The notes under the pieces were generated by a model that saw only the letters and a program-made list of their open reading frames with translations, was not told where the DNA came from and did no database searches. Positions 1-7,771 of a stretch of 64,000 nucleotides of DNA are shown in pieces (position 1 is the first letter of the stretch; every line of letters begins with the position of its first letter). Both the position numbers and the translations under genes were made by a program. Origin of the DNA: Roseospirillum parvum (GTDB taxonomy: Bacteria; Pseudomonadota; Alphaproteobacteria; Rhodospirillales; Rhodospirillaceae); assembly GCF_900100455.1 (NCBI RefSeq), contig NZ_FNCV01000007.1:124001-188000 (forward strand), written 5' to 3'.

Positions 1-821
1 CGGTCGCGCAACATCCCCCAGCCGCCCCGGAAGCGGGCCACCTGGTCCAGGTCCAGGGTGGCGGTGATGACCGTCTCCTCGTCCCGTCCGGCTTCGGCCA
101 GCAGGGCGCCGGTGTGGTCGGTGATGAACGACGAGCCGTAGAAGGTGAGCGAACAGCTCGCCCCGTCCTCGCTGCCGATACGGTTCGAGGCCACCACCGG
201 CAGGATGTTGCTCGCCGCGTGGCCCTGCATGGCGCGCCGCCAGTGGGGCTGGCTGTCGTAGCCGGGATCGGTCGGCTCGCTGCCGATGGCGGTCGGGTAG
301 AGCATCACCTCGGCCCCCATCAGGGCGCAGGCGCGGGCCGTTTCCGGGAACCACTGGTCCCAGCAGATGCCCACCCCGAGCCGTCCGCAGGCGGTGTCCC
401 AGACCTTGAAGCCGGTGTCGCCGGGGCTGAAGTAGTACTTCTCCTCGTAGCCCGGGCCTTGCGGGATGTGGCTCTTGCGGTAGGTGTCGAGCACCCGGCC
501 GTCGGCGTCGATCATGACCAGGGAGTTGTAGTAGGTGTTGTTGGCCCGCTCGAAAAAGGACAGGGGCAGGACCACCGACAGCTCGCGGGCCAGGGCGGCG
601 AAGCGGGCGATCACCGGGTTGTCGGCCTTGGGGCGGGCCCAGGCGAAGTATTCGGGGTCCTGGTCCTTGCAGAAGTAGGGTCCCTCGAACAGTTCCTGGA
701 GCAGGATCAGCCCGGCCCCCTTGCCGGCGGCCCGGCGAACCAGGGCCTCGGCGCGGTCCAGGTTGGCGGCGAGGTCGGGCGTGCAGGCCATCTGGGTGGC
801 GGCAACGGTCAGCGTGCGCAT
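1..821 (-). CDS. aguB: N-carbamoylputrescine amidase (3' end beyond window)
   Basis: Nitrilase-superfamily amidohydrolase that hydrolyses N-carbamoylputrescine to putrescine, CO2 and ammonia, the last step of the agmatine route. About 273 codons are present and the C-terminus lies outside the window. The family triad is visible: Glu in LLQELFEGPYF (about residue 42), Lys in TYRKSHIP and Cys in VGICWDQWFPE. The ATG at 821 follows AAGGA at good spacing. It lies 26 bp downstream of aguA on the same strand, so the two consecutive steps of the pathway are encoded in one operon. The assignment over other nitrilases rests on the motifs plus this linkage. Confidence 0.93.
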   Translation of the reverse strand, partial: MRTLTVAATQMACTPDLAANLDRAEALVRRAAGKGAGLILLQELFEGPYFCKDQDPEYFAWARPKADNPVIARFAALARELSVVLPLSFFERANNTYYNSLVMIDADGRVLDTYRKSHIPQGPGYEEKYYFSPGDTGFKVWDTACGRLGVGICWDQWFPETARACALMGAEVMLYPTAIGSEPTDPGYDSQPHWRRAMQGHAASNILPVVASNRIGSEDGASCSLTFYGSSFITDHTGALLAEAGRDEETVITATLDLDQVARFRGGWGMLRD

Positions 822-847
822 GGTGGTGGTGTCCTTCGAAAAGATGC

Positions 848-1885
848 TCAAACCCGGGGCTGCTGCTGGGTGATGCAGTGGATGTTGCCGCCGCCATGGG
901 CGACCACCCGGCTGTCCACCTGGACCACCTGGCGGCCGGGGAAGGCGGCGCCGATCACCTCGGCGGCGGGATCGTCGTTGGGGTCGCCGAAGCGGGGCAC
1001 GATCACCCCCCCGTTGCAGATGTAGAAGTTGATGTAGCTCAGGGACATGCGCCCGCTGGCCGCGGCCCCCTCGGGATACTCGGTGCGAATCGCCGGCTGG
1101 GGCACCTCGATCACCTGGAGACGGCGTCCCCGGGCGTCGGTGGCGGCCTTCAGCAGGTCGCGGTTGTGGGCCATGCGCCGGGTGTTCTCGTCGGCCGGCG
1201 CGCCGGCCGAGCCGATCAGCACCACCCCCGGCGCGGCGAAGGCGCAGACGTTGTCGATGTGGCCGTCGGTGTCGTCGTTCTCCAGTCCCTCATCAAGCCA
1301 GATCACCGTGTCCACGGCGAGGTACTCGGCCAGGAAGCGCTCGATGTCGGCGACCTCGAGGTGCGGGTTGCGGTTGTCGTTGAGCAGGCATTCCCGGTTG
1401 GTGATCAGGGTGCCCTCGCCATCGACATGGATCGAGCCGCCCTCCAGGATCATCGGCCCGGGGAAGCGGCGCGCCCCGGCGGCGGCAATCACGGCGCGGC
1501 CGGCCCGGGCGTCGGCGCCATAGTCCTCGATGAAGTGGCCCCAGCCGTTGAAGCCCCAGTCCACCGCCGCCAGACCGCCCGGCCCGACCAGGAAGCCGGG
1601 GCCGTTGTCGCGCAGCCAACTGTCATCCAGCGGGCATTCGACAAGCTCGATGTTGTCGCTGCCCAGAAGGTCGCGCGCCCCGCCGATCAGCTCCGGCGGG
1701 ACCAGCACGCTGACCGGCTCGAAGGCGGCGATGGCCTGGGCCACCCGGGCATGGGCGGCCCGCGCCTCGGCCATCCAGCGGTCGGAGTAGGTGGCCGGAT
1801 TGCACGGCCAGCTCATCCAGGTGCGGGTGTGGGGTTCGAACTCGCCGGGCATGCGATAACCCAGGTCGCGCGGGGTCTCGATCAT
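848..1885 (-). CDS. aguA: agmatine deiminase
   Basis: Converts agmatine to N-carbamoylputrescine and ammonia in the cytoplasm. The 345-residue protein has family-typical length. It begins with the conserved RMPGEFEPHTRTWMSWP block, carries GGSIHVDGEGTL mid-protein, and ends with the catalytic cysteine in GGGNIHCITQQQP. Start ATG 1885 follows AGGAA; an internal Met at residue 12 is a weaker alternative. It sits between the polyamine-binding protein gene (45 bp upstream) and aguB (26 bp downstream), all on the minus strand, which indicates one transcript for import and conversion of agmatine or polyamines. Confidence 0.96.
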   Translation of the reverse strand: MIETPRDLGYRMPGEFEPHTRTWMSWPCNPATYSDRWMAEARAAHARVAQAIAAFEPVSVLVPPELIGGARDLLGSDNIELVECPLDDSWLRDNGPGFLVGPGGLAAVDWGFNGWGHFIEDYGADARAGRAVIAAAGARRFPGPMILEGGSIHVDGEGTLITNRECLLNDNRNPHLEVADIERFLAEYLAVDTVIWLDEGLENDDTDGHIDNVCAFAAPGVVLIGSAGAPADENTRRMAHNRDLLKAATDARGRRLQVIEVPQPAIRTEYPEGAAASGRMSLSYINFYICNGGVIVPRFGDPNDDPAAEVIGAAFPGRQVVQVDSRVVAHGGGNIHCITQQQPRV

Positions 1886-1930
1886 CTTCGGGTTCCTGAA
1901 AGGGGCGGGCGGGAAACGGGTCGGATCAGG

Positions 1931-3064
1931 CTATAACCCGGACTTGACGCGCGTCCACAGCCGCGAGCGGGCCCGCAACACATCCTGGGACAGCGGCAGG
2001 TCGGGCACCAGGCGGTCCATGATGGCCGGCGGCGGGTAGATGTCGGGGTCGGCCTTGATCTCGTCCAGCACGTGCGGCAGGGCGGCCCGGTTGGCGTTGG
2101 CGAAGTACAGGAAGTTGGTGGTCTCGGCGATCACCTCGGGCCGCAGCATGTAGTCGAGGAAGGTGTAGGCGGCCTCGACGTGCGGGGCGTCGGCGGCGAT
2201 CGCCATCAGATCGACGATCATCAGGCTGCCCGAGGTGGGGATGCGGTAGACGAGGTGGGTGTCCCGCCCGGCTTCCTCGGCCCGCAGGCTGGCGATCCCG
2301 GCGTCGCCGTTCCAGGTGATGGCGGCGCAGATGTCGCCGTTGGCGAGGTCGGAGATGATGCGCCCGGAGCCGAAGTGCAGGATGTCGCCGCGCACCTTGG
2401 CCAGCAGTGCCTCGGCCTGCGCCAGGTCTTCCGCCGCCCCGCTGTAGGGGTCGAGCCCGAGGTAGATCAGGGCCAGCCCGAGGACGTCGCGCGGGGCGTC
2501 CAGGATGGCGATGCCGCAGTCCTTGAGGCGCGCCGTGTGGGCCGAATCGAAGATCAGGTCGAGCGCGTTGTCGGGCAACGCATCAAGCCGCGCCTCGACC
2601 AGATCGACGTTGTAGCTCACCCCGATGGTGACCCAGGTGTAGGGCACGCCCAGGGTTCGCCCGCCGGGCAGCCTGTCGAGCCGGGCCAGAATCTCCGGGT
2701 CCAGGTTGCCATAGTTGGCAAGCCGCGCCGGATCGACCGGCTGGAGGGCACCGGCGGCCATCAACTGGGGCGCGTTGGAAGTGCTGGGCACCACCACGTC
2801 ATAGCCGGTGTGGCCGGTGAGCAGCTTGGTTTCCAGCACCTCGGCGGCGTCGAAGACGTCGTAGACCACCTCGATGCCGGTTTCCGCCTCGAAGGCCGCG
2901 ACCACCTCCGGGCCGATGTAGTCGTACCAATTGTAGACATGGACGCGCGGCGTCTCGGCGCCGGCGGGGCCGGCGAGCAAGGCCAGCCCGAAAAGCAGGG
3001 TGGAAAGAAGGGCGGCGCGGCGGCGCGGCCGGCGGCGCGGGTCGGCATGGGGCACGGTGGGCAT
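1931..3064 (-). CDS. periplasmic polyamine-binding protein (PotD/PotF family)
   Basis: Substrate-binding component of a spermidine/putrescine-type ABC transporter, acting in the periplasm. Start ATG 3064 follows AGGGAG and gives 377 residues, the usual PotF length. A basic N-terminus (RRRPRRR) and hydrophobic stretch ending GPAGAETP form a signal peptide. The mature part opens with VHVYNWYDYIGPEVVAAFE, the family signature. Permease and ATPase genes are not in this window. As first gene of the operon with aguA and aguB, its ligand could be agmatine or putrescine; the sequence alone does not decide. An upstream open frame extends to 3964 but is antisense to the divergent regulator and is not used. 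Confidence 0.9.
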   Translation of the reverse strand: MPTVPHADPRRRPRRRAALLSTLLFGLALLAGPAGAETPRVHVYNWYDYIGPEVVAAFEAETGIEVVYDVFDAAEVLETKLLTGHTGYDVVVPSTSNAPQLMAAGALQPVDPARLANYGNLDPEILARLDRLPGGRTLGVPYTWVTIGVSYNVDLVEARLDALPDNALDLIFDSAHTARLKDCGIAILDAPRDVLGLALIYLGLDPYSGAAEDLAQAEALLAKVRGDILHFGSGRIISDLANGDICAAITWNGDAGIASLRAEEAGRDTHLVYRIPTSGSLMIVDLMAIAADAPHVEAAYTFLDYMLRPEVIAETTNFLYFANANRAALPHVLDEIKADPDIYPPPAIMDRLVPDLPLSQDVLRARSRLWTRVKSGL

Positions 3065-3153
3065 GGCGGGTCTCCCTGTCGGCGTCGACGGGCGGCCGGG
3101 TTGATCCCGTGGCACGCCCCCGGTGGGCGGACGTCTCCCGTTTTTTGCCCGCA

Positions 3154-3183
3154 TTGAAGCGCCCGTCGCCGGCCCTGTATATT
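3154..3183 (+). promoter_or_regulatory. candidate sigma70 promoter of the LuxR-type gene
   Basis: TTGAAG (3154-3159), an 18-bp spacer and TATATT (3178-3183) lie 40 bp upstream of the regulator start. TATATT is conspicuous in this GC-rich sequence. The element is in the divergent intergenic region shared with the polyamine operon. Confidence 0.5.
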
Positions 3184-3223
3184 CCCCCAAGGGGGTAGGA
3201 GAGAGGGAGCCGTCAGGGACGCC

Positions 3224-4057
3224 ATGGGCACCACGCAGCGCACCGACGCGGCCTGGATGGCCGGCTGCGCCGAGTTGGTCGCGCGGCTGGAGCGGCCCGA
3301 CTTTGCGGCCGCCTTCACCGCCCTGCTGCGCCAGGTGGTGCCGGTGGATACCCTGCTGGTGACCTTCTATTTCCGCGACCGGCCGCCGCGCACCGTGTAC
3401 CACGAATTGCCGCCCGAGCTGGTCGCCCTGTGCGTCGACACCTATGCCGCCGGGGTCTATCGCCTGGACCCCTTCTTCCAGACCTTCGAGGCCGGCATCG
3501 CCGACGGCGTGCACCGGCTGCGCGATCTGGCGCCGGACAACTTCTATCGCTCGACCTACTACCGGACCTTCTATCGGGACACCGGGGCAGAGGACGAGAT
3601 GGGGCTGTTCAGGCGCCTGGACGCCAACCGGGGGCTGGTCGTTTCGCTGGCCCGCGCCCCGGGCGCCCGGCCCTATGGCGTGGCCCAGCGCCGCCGGCTG
3701 GAGGCCGCCTTTCCGTTGCTCATCACGGCGGCTTGCCGCCATTGGGAAGACGCGGCGAGCCGCCATTGGGAAGACGCGGCGGGGCCGGCGGCGGAGGCGG
3801 CCGACCCCGTGGCCTCGCATGTCGCCCGCTTCGGCGACGGCCTTCTGAGCGAGCGCGAGCAGGAGGTCGCCGGCCTCATCCTGATGGGCCACTCGACGCT
3901 GTCGATCAGCCACCGGCTGGCCATCAGCGAGGGCACGGTGAAGGCCCACCGCAAGCACATTCACGCCAAGCTCGGCATCGCCTCGCAGGCCGAGCTGTTC
4001 GCCCGCTTCCTCAAGACCCTGCCGCTCAGGCCTCCAGACGGGCCAGGGCGGCGCTGA
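3224..4057 (+). CDS. LuxR-family transcriptional regulator
   Basis: 277-residue DNA-binding regulator. The C-terminal GerE/LuxR helix-turn-helix spans about residues 205-270 (LLSEREQEVAGLI, then SEGTVKAHRKHIHAKLG). The N-terminal region of about 170 residues is rich in aromatic residues and matches no sensor domain I can name. It is divergent from the polyamine/agmatine operon and probably regulates it (inference). A 24-bp tandem duplication in the linker repeats RHWEDAAS/RHWEDAAG. The 3' end overlaps the convergent valS gene by 32 bp. The start ATG lies in a GGGACGCC context with GGAG further upstream, so the exact start is less certain. Confidence 0.85.
   Translation: MGTTQRTDAAWMAGCAELVARLERPDFAAAFTALLRQVVPVDTLLVTFYFRDRPPRTVYHELPPELVALCVDTYAAGVYRLDPFFQTFEAGIADGVHRLRDLAPDNFYRSTYYRTFYRDTGAEDEMGLFRRLDANRGLVVSLARAPGARPYGVAQRRRLEAAFPLLITAACRHWEDAASRHWEDAAGPAAEAADPVASHVARFGDGLLSEREQEVAGLILMGHSTLSISHRLAISEGTVKAHRKHIHAKLGIASQAELFARFLKTLPLRPPDGPGRR
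3735..3781 (+). repeat. 24-bp tandem duplication inside the LuxR-type gene
   Basis: Two copies (3735-3757 and 3759-3781) of a 23-base identical sequence with period 24 keep the reading frame and duplicate eight residues (RHWEDAAx) between the sensor region and the helix-turn-helix. Confidence 0.9.
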
Positions 4058-6752
4058 GGCGGTCGCGGGTCTGCGTCGCCTCGTCCAGGCGCTCGCGCTG
4101 TTCGGCCACCACCTCGGGCGGCGCCTTGGCCAGGAAGCCGGGGTTGCCGAGCTTCTTGTCCAGCTTGGCCATTTCCTTTTCCTGGGCGGCGATGTCGCGG
4201 CCCAGGCGGGCCTTTTCCTGGTCGATGTCGATGACCCCGGCCAGCGGCAGCAGCAGGGTGGCCTCGCCGAGCACCATCTGGGCGGCGCCCTTGGTCTCGG
4301 CGTCGTCGACCAGGGCGATGCTTTCCAGGCGGGCCAGCCGCTCGATCAGCGCCCCGTGGGTCTCCAGGCGCTGGCGGGTGTCGGCCCCGGCGTCCTTGAC
4401 CAGCAGGGGCAGGCGACCACCCGGCGGCACGTTCATCTCCGAGCGCACCGAGCGGATGGTGGAGATCAGCTCGACCACCCAGTCCATTTCCGCCTCGGCC
4501 TCGGGGGCGGCCAGGGCGCCGCTGTCCGGCCAGCGGGCGGCGATCAACTGACCGCCCTGGCCCTGGGTCAGGGCCTGCCACAGGTGCTCGGTGACGTAGG
4601 GCATGAAGGGGTGCAGAAGGACCAGGATGCGGCCCAGCACCCAGGCCGCGGTGGCCTGGGTTTCGGCCCGCGCGGCGGCGTCCTCGCCGCTCAGCAGGGG
4701 CTTGGCGAACTCCACGAACCAGTCGCAGAAGGTGTTCCAGGTGAAGGCGTAGGCGGCCCCGGCGGCATCATTGAAGCGATAGGCGTCGAGCCCCTCGGCC
4801 ACCTTGCCGGCGGCGGCGTCGGCCTTGGCGATGATCCAGCGGTTGAGGGTCAGCTTGACCGCCGCCGGGTCGAAGCCGTCCGCCGGGCGGCAGTCGTTCA
4901 TCTCGCAGAAGCGGGCGGCGTTCCACAGCTTGGTGGCGAAGTTGCGCGAGCCCTGGACGCGGCCCTCGCTCATCTTGATGTCGCGCCCCTGGGCGGCCAG
5001 GGCGGCCAGGGTGAAGCGCAGGGCATCGGTGCCGAACTGGTCGATCAGGTCCAGCGGATCGATCACGTTGCCCTTGGATTTCGACATCTTCTGGCCCTTG
5101 GCGTCGCGCACCAGGGCGTGGATGTAGACGTCGCGGAAGGGCACGTCGCCCATGGCGTAGTGGCCGAACATCATCATCCGGGCGACCCAGAAGAAGATGA
5201 TGTCAAAGCCGGTGACCAGCACGTCGCCCGGGTAGTAGCGGGCCAGGTCCGGGGTCTGCTCGGGCCAGCCCAGGGTGGAGAAGGGCCACAGGGCGGAGCT
5301 GAACCAGGTGTCCAGCACGTCGGGATCGCGAACCAGCTCGACCGCCTTGCCGTAGTGCGTCTCGGCGGCGGCGAGGGCCTCTTCCTCGCTCTCCTCGACG
5401 AAGGCGGTACCGTCGGGGCCGAACCACGCCGGCACCTGATGCCCCCACCAGATCTGGCGGCTGATGCACCACGGCTGGATGTTGCGCATCCACTCGAAGA
5501 AGGTGTTCTCCCAGTGGGTGGGGACGAAGCGGGTGCGCCCCTCCTCCACCGCCTTGATGGGCTCCTTGGCCAGTTCCTTGGCGTCGACGAACCACTGCTC
5601 GGTCAGCCACGGCTCGATGACCACGCCGGAGCGGTCGCCATAAGGGACCGTCATCGGGTTGTCGTCGATCTTTTCCAAAAGGCCGGCCGCCTCGATCTCG
5701 GCGATCACCTTGTCGCGGGCGGCGAAGCGGTCCAGGCCCTGATAGGCCTCGGGCAGGGTCTCGGTGAGCGGAGTGCCGGCGGCGTCGGTCAAGGGCTCGG
5801 TGTGGCCCTCGGGGGTGAAGACGTAAAGCTCCATCGGCCCGCCACGCAGGGCGGCGTTGAGATCGAAGATGTTGATCAGCCGCAAGCCGTTGCGCCGGCC
5901 CACCTCGAAGTCGTTGAAGTCGTGGGCCGGGGTGATCTTGACCGCGCCCGAACCCTTTTCCGGGTCGGCGTAGTCGTCGGCGACGATGGGAATCTCGCGC
6001 CCGACGATGGGCAGGCGGACGGTCTTGCCGATCAGGTCGGCATAGCGCTCATCCTCCGGGTGGACGGCCACCGCGGTGTCGCCCAGCATGGTTTCCGGGC
6101 GGGTGGTGCCGACCACCAGGAAGCGCGAGGGGTCCTCGGCCAGGGGGTAGCGCATGTACCACATCTTGCCGGTGGTCTCGCGCTGTTCCACCTCCAGGTC
6201 GGAGATGGCGGTGTGCAGCTTGGGGTCCCAGTTGACCAGCCGGCGGTCGCGGTAGATCAGCCCGTCGCGGTGCAGCATGACGAAGATGCGCCGCACCGCC
6301 GCCGACAGCCCGTCGTCCATGGTGAAGCGCTCGCGCGGCCAGTCGGCCGAGGCGCCAAGGGCCCGCAACTGGCGCTGGATGGTGCCGCCGGACTGCGCCT
6401 TCCACTCCCACACCTTGTCGATGAAGCCGGCCCGGCCCAGGTCGTGGCGGGTGACGCCTTGGGCCTCCAACTGGCGCTCGACCACCATCTGGGTGGCGAT
6501 GCCGGCGTGATCGCTGCCCGGCTGCCACAGGGCATCGCGGCCGCGCATGCGGTGATAGCGGATCAGCACATCCTGCAGGGTGAAGGTCAGCGCGTGGCCC
6601 ATGTGCAGGCTGCCGGTCACGTTGGGCGGCGGCATCATGATGGTGTAGGGCGTTGCGTTGCCCTCGGGGTTGGCGGCGAATACCCCGGACTCCTCCCACT
6701 GGCGATAGAGGTCGTTCTCCACCGTTTTGGCGTCGAAGGTCTTGTCCAGCAT
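4026..6752 (-). CDS. valS: valyl-tRNA synthetase
   Basis: Class I aminoacyl-tRNA synthetase that charges tRNA-Val with editing of mischarged threonine. It is 908 residues from ATG 6752 (MLDKTFDAKTVENDLYRQWE); a TTG 12 codons upstream is possible but not needed. Motifs in order: the HIGH equivalent HMGH near residue 50 (PPPNVTGSLHMGHAL), the CP1 editing domain (TTRPETMLGDTAVAVHPED), the WCISRQIWWGHQVPAWF block, KMSKSKGN, and a C-terminal coiled-coil arm (DIDQEKARLGRDIAAQ through KLGNPGFLAKAPPEVV). The adjacent upstream gene is popZ, an arrangement known in other alphaproteobacteria. Its 3' end overlaps the convergent LuxR-type gene by 32 bp. Confidence 0.98.
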   Translation of the reverse strand: MLDKTFDAKTVENDLYRQWEESGVFAANPEGNATPYTIMMPPPNVTGSLHMGHALTFTLQDVLIRYHRMRGRDALWQPGSDHAGIATQMVVERQLEAQGVTRHDLGRAGFIDKVWEWKAQSGGTIQRQLRALGASADWPRERFTMDDGLSAAVRRIFVMLHRDGLIYRDRRLVNWDPKLHTAISDLEVEQRETTGKMWYMRYPLAEDPSRFLVVGTTRPETMLGDTAVAVHPEDERYADLIGKTVRLPIVGREIPIVADDYADPEKGSGAVKITPAHDFNDFEVGRRNGLRLINIFDLNAALRGGPMELYVFTPEGHTEPLTDAAGTPLTETLPEAYQGLDRFAARDKVIAEIEAAGLLEKIDDNPMTVPYGDRSGVVIEPWLTEQWFVDAKELAKEPIKAVEEGRTRFVPTHWENTFFEWMRNIQPWCISRQIWWGHQVPAWFGPDGTAFVEESEEEALAAAETHYGKAVELVRDPDVLDTWFSSALWPFSTLGWPEQTPDLARYYPGDVLVTGFDIIFFWVARMMMFGHYAMGDVPFRDVYIHALVRDAKGQKMSKSKGNVIDPLDLIDQFGTDALRFTLAALAAQGRDIKMSEGRVQGSRNFATKLWNAARFCEMNDCRPADGFDPAAVKLTLNRWIIAKADAAAGKVAEGLDAYRFNDAAGAAYAFTWNTFCDWFVEFAKPLLSGEDAAARAETQATAAWVLGRILVLLHPFMPYVTEHLWQALTQGQGGQLIAARWPDSGALAAPEAEAEMDWVVELISTIRSVRSEMNVPPGGRLPLLVKDAGADTRQRLETHGALIERLARLESIALVDDAETKGAAQMVLGEATLLLPLAGVIDIDQEKARLGRDIAAQEKEMAKLDKKLGNPGFLAKAPPEVVAEQRERLDEATQTRDRLSAALARLEA

Positions 6753-6914
6753 GGGAATGGCCGTCCTTGGCGTTGGCTTTTCAAGCAATGAACCGGGGGG
6801 CCGGACGCGCGGCGGGGCCGCCCGCCGGCTGGCGGGGCGGCCCCGGCGAGAGGCCCGCGAAAACCGAACGGCGGCCGGTTCAGGCGGACCGGCCAGCGGT
6901 TCGGGCTTCCGGTT

Positions 6915-7526
6915 CTATTGATTTTCCGCCCGGTTGACCAGCCTTTCCATTTCCTGGCGGACCATCCGCTCGACCATTCCCGGCAGGTGGTTGTCGAGCC
7001 ATTCCTTCAGGATGGGCCGCAGCAGTTCCTTGACGATTTCCTCAAGGGTGGTGTGGCCGGCCCCCAGGCCGAGGGCCCGCCCCCGGGCCACGGCGGCGGA
7101 CAACTCGGCCAGGGCGGTGGCCGAACTGTCGGCGGCCCGCGGCGACAGCAGGCTGTCGGGGCTGGCCGGGCGGGGTGCCGGGTGGGGTGGGGGTGGCGCC
7201 GGGGCTGGTTCGGGTTCGGGCTCCCAGGCCGGTTCGGGCTCGGGCTCCGGCTCGTCCGGCAGCAGCATGTCGTCGGTCAACTCAAGGACATCGTCCTCGG
7301 GTTCCGGCTCGGGTTCCGGCTCGGGCTCAGGTTCCGGCTCCCAGGCCGGTTCGGGTTCCGGCTCGGGTTCGGGCTCCCATTCCGGTTCGGGTTCGGGTTC
7401 GGGCTCCGGTTCGGGCGCCTGGGCGGCCTGCTGCTTGGCTTCCTCTTCCTCGTCCTCCGACAGGATCTTGCGGATCGAGGCGAGGATGTCCTCCATCGAC
7501 GGTTCCTGCTGGTCGCTATCGCTCAT
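6915..7526 (-). CDS. popZ: polar organizing protein PopZ (DUF2497 family)
   Basis: 203-residue acidic scaffold protein. In Caulobacter PopZ forms a polymeric matrix at the cell pole that anchors the ParB/parS centromere and recruits cell-cycle kinases. Both conserved ends are present: the N-terminal helix [16 protein letters not shown] (residues 10-25) and the C-terminal oligomerisation region (about 150-203, including [18 protein letters not shown] and [16 protein letters not shown]). The intervening linker is almost entirely Glu-Pro repeats broken by WEPEP units and one [16 protein letters not shown] patch, a more regular version of the acidic proline-rich PopZ linker. Location upstream of valS supports the call. 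The ATG at 7526 has only a weak GGTGGGG ribosome site. Confidence 0.92.
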   Translation of the reverse strand: MSDSDQQEPSMEDILASIRKILSEDEEEEAKQQAAQAPEPEPEPEPEPEWEPEPEPEPEPAWEPEPEPEPEPEPEPEDDVLELTDDMLLPDEPEPEPEPAWEPEPEPAPAPPPPHPAPRPASPDSLLSPRAADSSATALAELSAAVARGRALGLGAGHTTLEEIVKELLRPILKEWLDNHLPGMVERMVRQEMERLVNRAENQ

Positions 7527-7614
7527 CGCCCCACCCGCTGTTGTCGACCCGCTGTGCCGCAGGAATATGGTTACGCATCGGCCCCTGCCGTGACGGTGGC
7601 CATGATCATGAGCA

Positions 7615-7640
7615 TGACCGTGACCGTGACCGTGACCGTG
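7615..7640. repeat. TGACCG hexanucleotide repeat
   Basis: Four exact tandem copies of TGACCG plus a partial fifth lie in the popZ upstream region. On the minus strand they would read as alternating His-Gly in frame with popZ, but the only in-frame start is a GTG at 7697 without a ribosome site, so I treat the repeat as non-coding. Confidence 0.85.
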
Positions 7641-7723
7641 GTCGGTCCATTTACCACGCCCGGCGGGCGGCACCAAGCCACCCCGAGCCGCTCCCACCCT
7701 ACGGCGGGAAAGTAAACAAAAGG

Positions 7724-7771
7724 TAGTCCCCCGCGCGATCGGCCCCGGGTGGCGGCCGGGAAAGGACTACC
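7724..7771 (-). terminator. rho-independent terminator of the PPK2 gene
   Basis: On the minus strand GGTAGTCC (7771-7764, overlapping the stop codon) and GGACTACC (7739-7732) form an 8-bp outer stem around a GC-rich inner stem-loop, followed directly by TTTTGTTT. Confidence 0.65.

Noticed and set aside
1931-3964. 677-codon version of the polyamine-binding protein
   Set aside because: The extra 300 codons are antisense to the LuxR-type gene and precede the signal peptide; ATG 3064 with AGGGAG is the right start.
4356-6791. 811-codon open frame antisense to valS
   Set aside because: Shadow of high third-position GC; composition is Gly/Ala/Val/His/Gln-rich with no domain, while the opposite strand is clearly valS.
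7527-7697. His-Gly-rich N-terminal extension of PopZ encoded by the TGACCG repeat
   Set aside because: It needs a GTG start without a ribosome site, and PopZ proteins begin close to the [13 protein letters not shown] helix; the ATG at 7526 fits the family.
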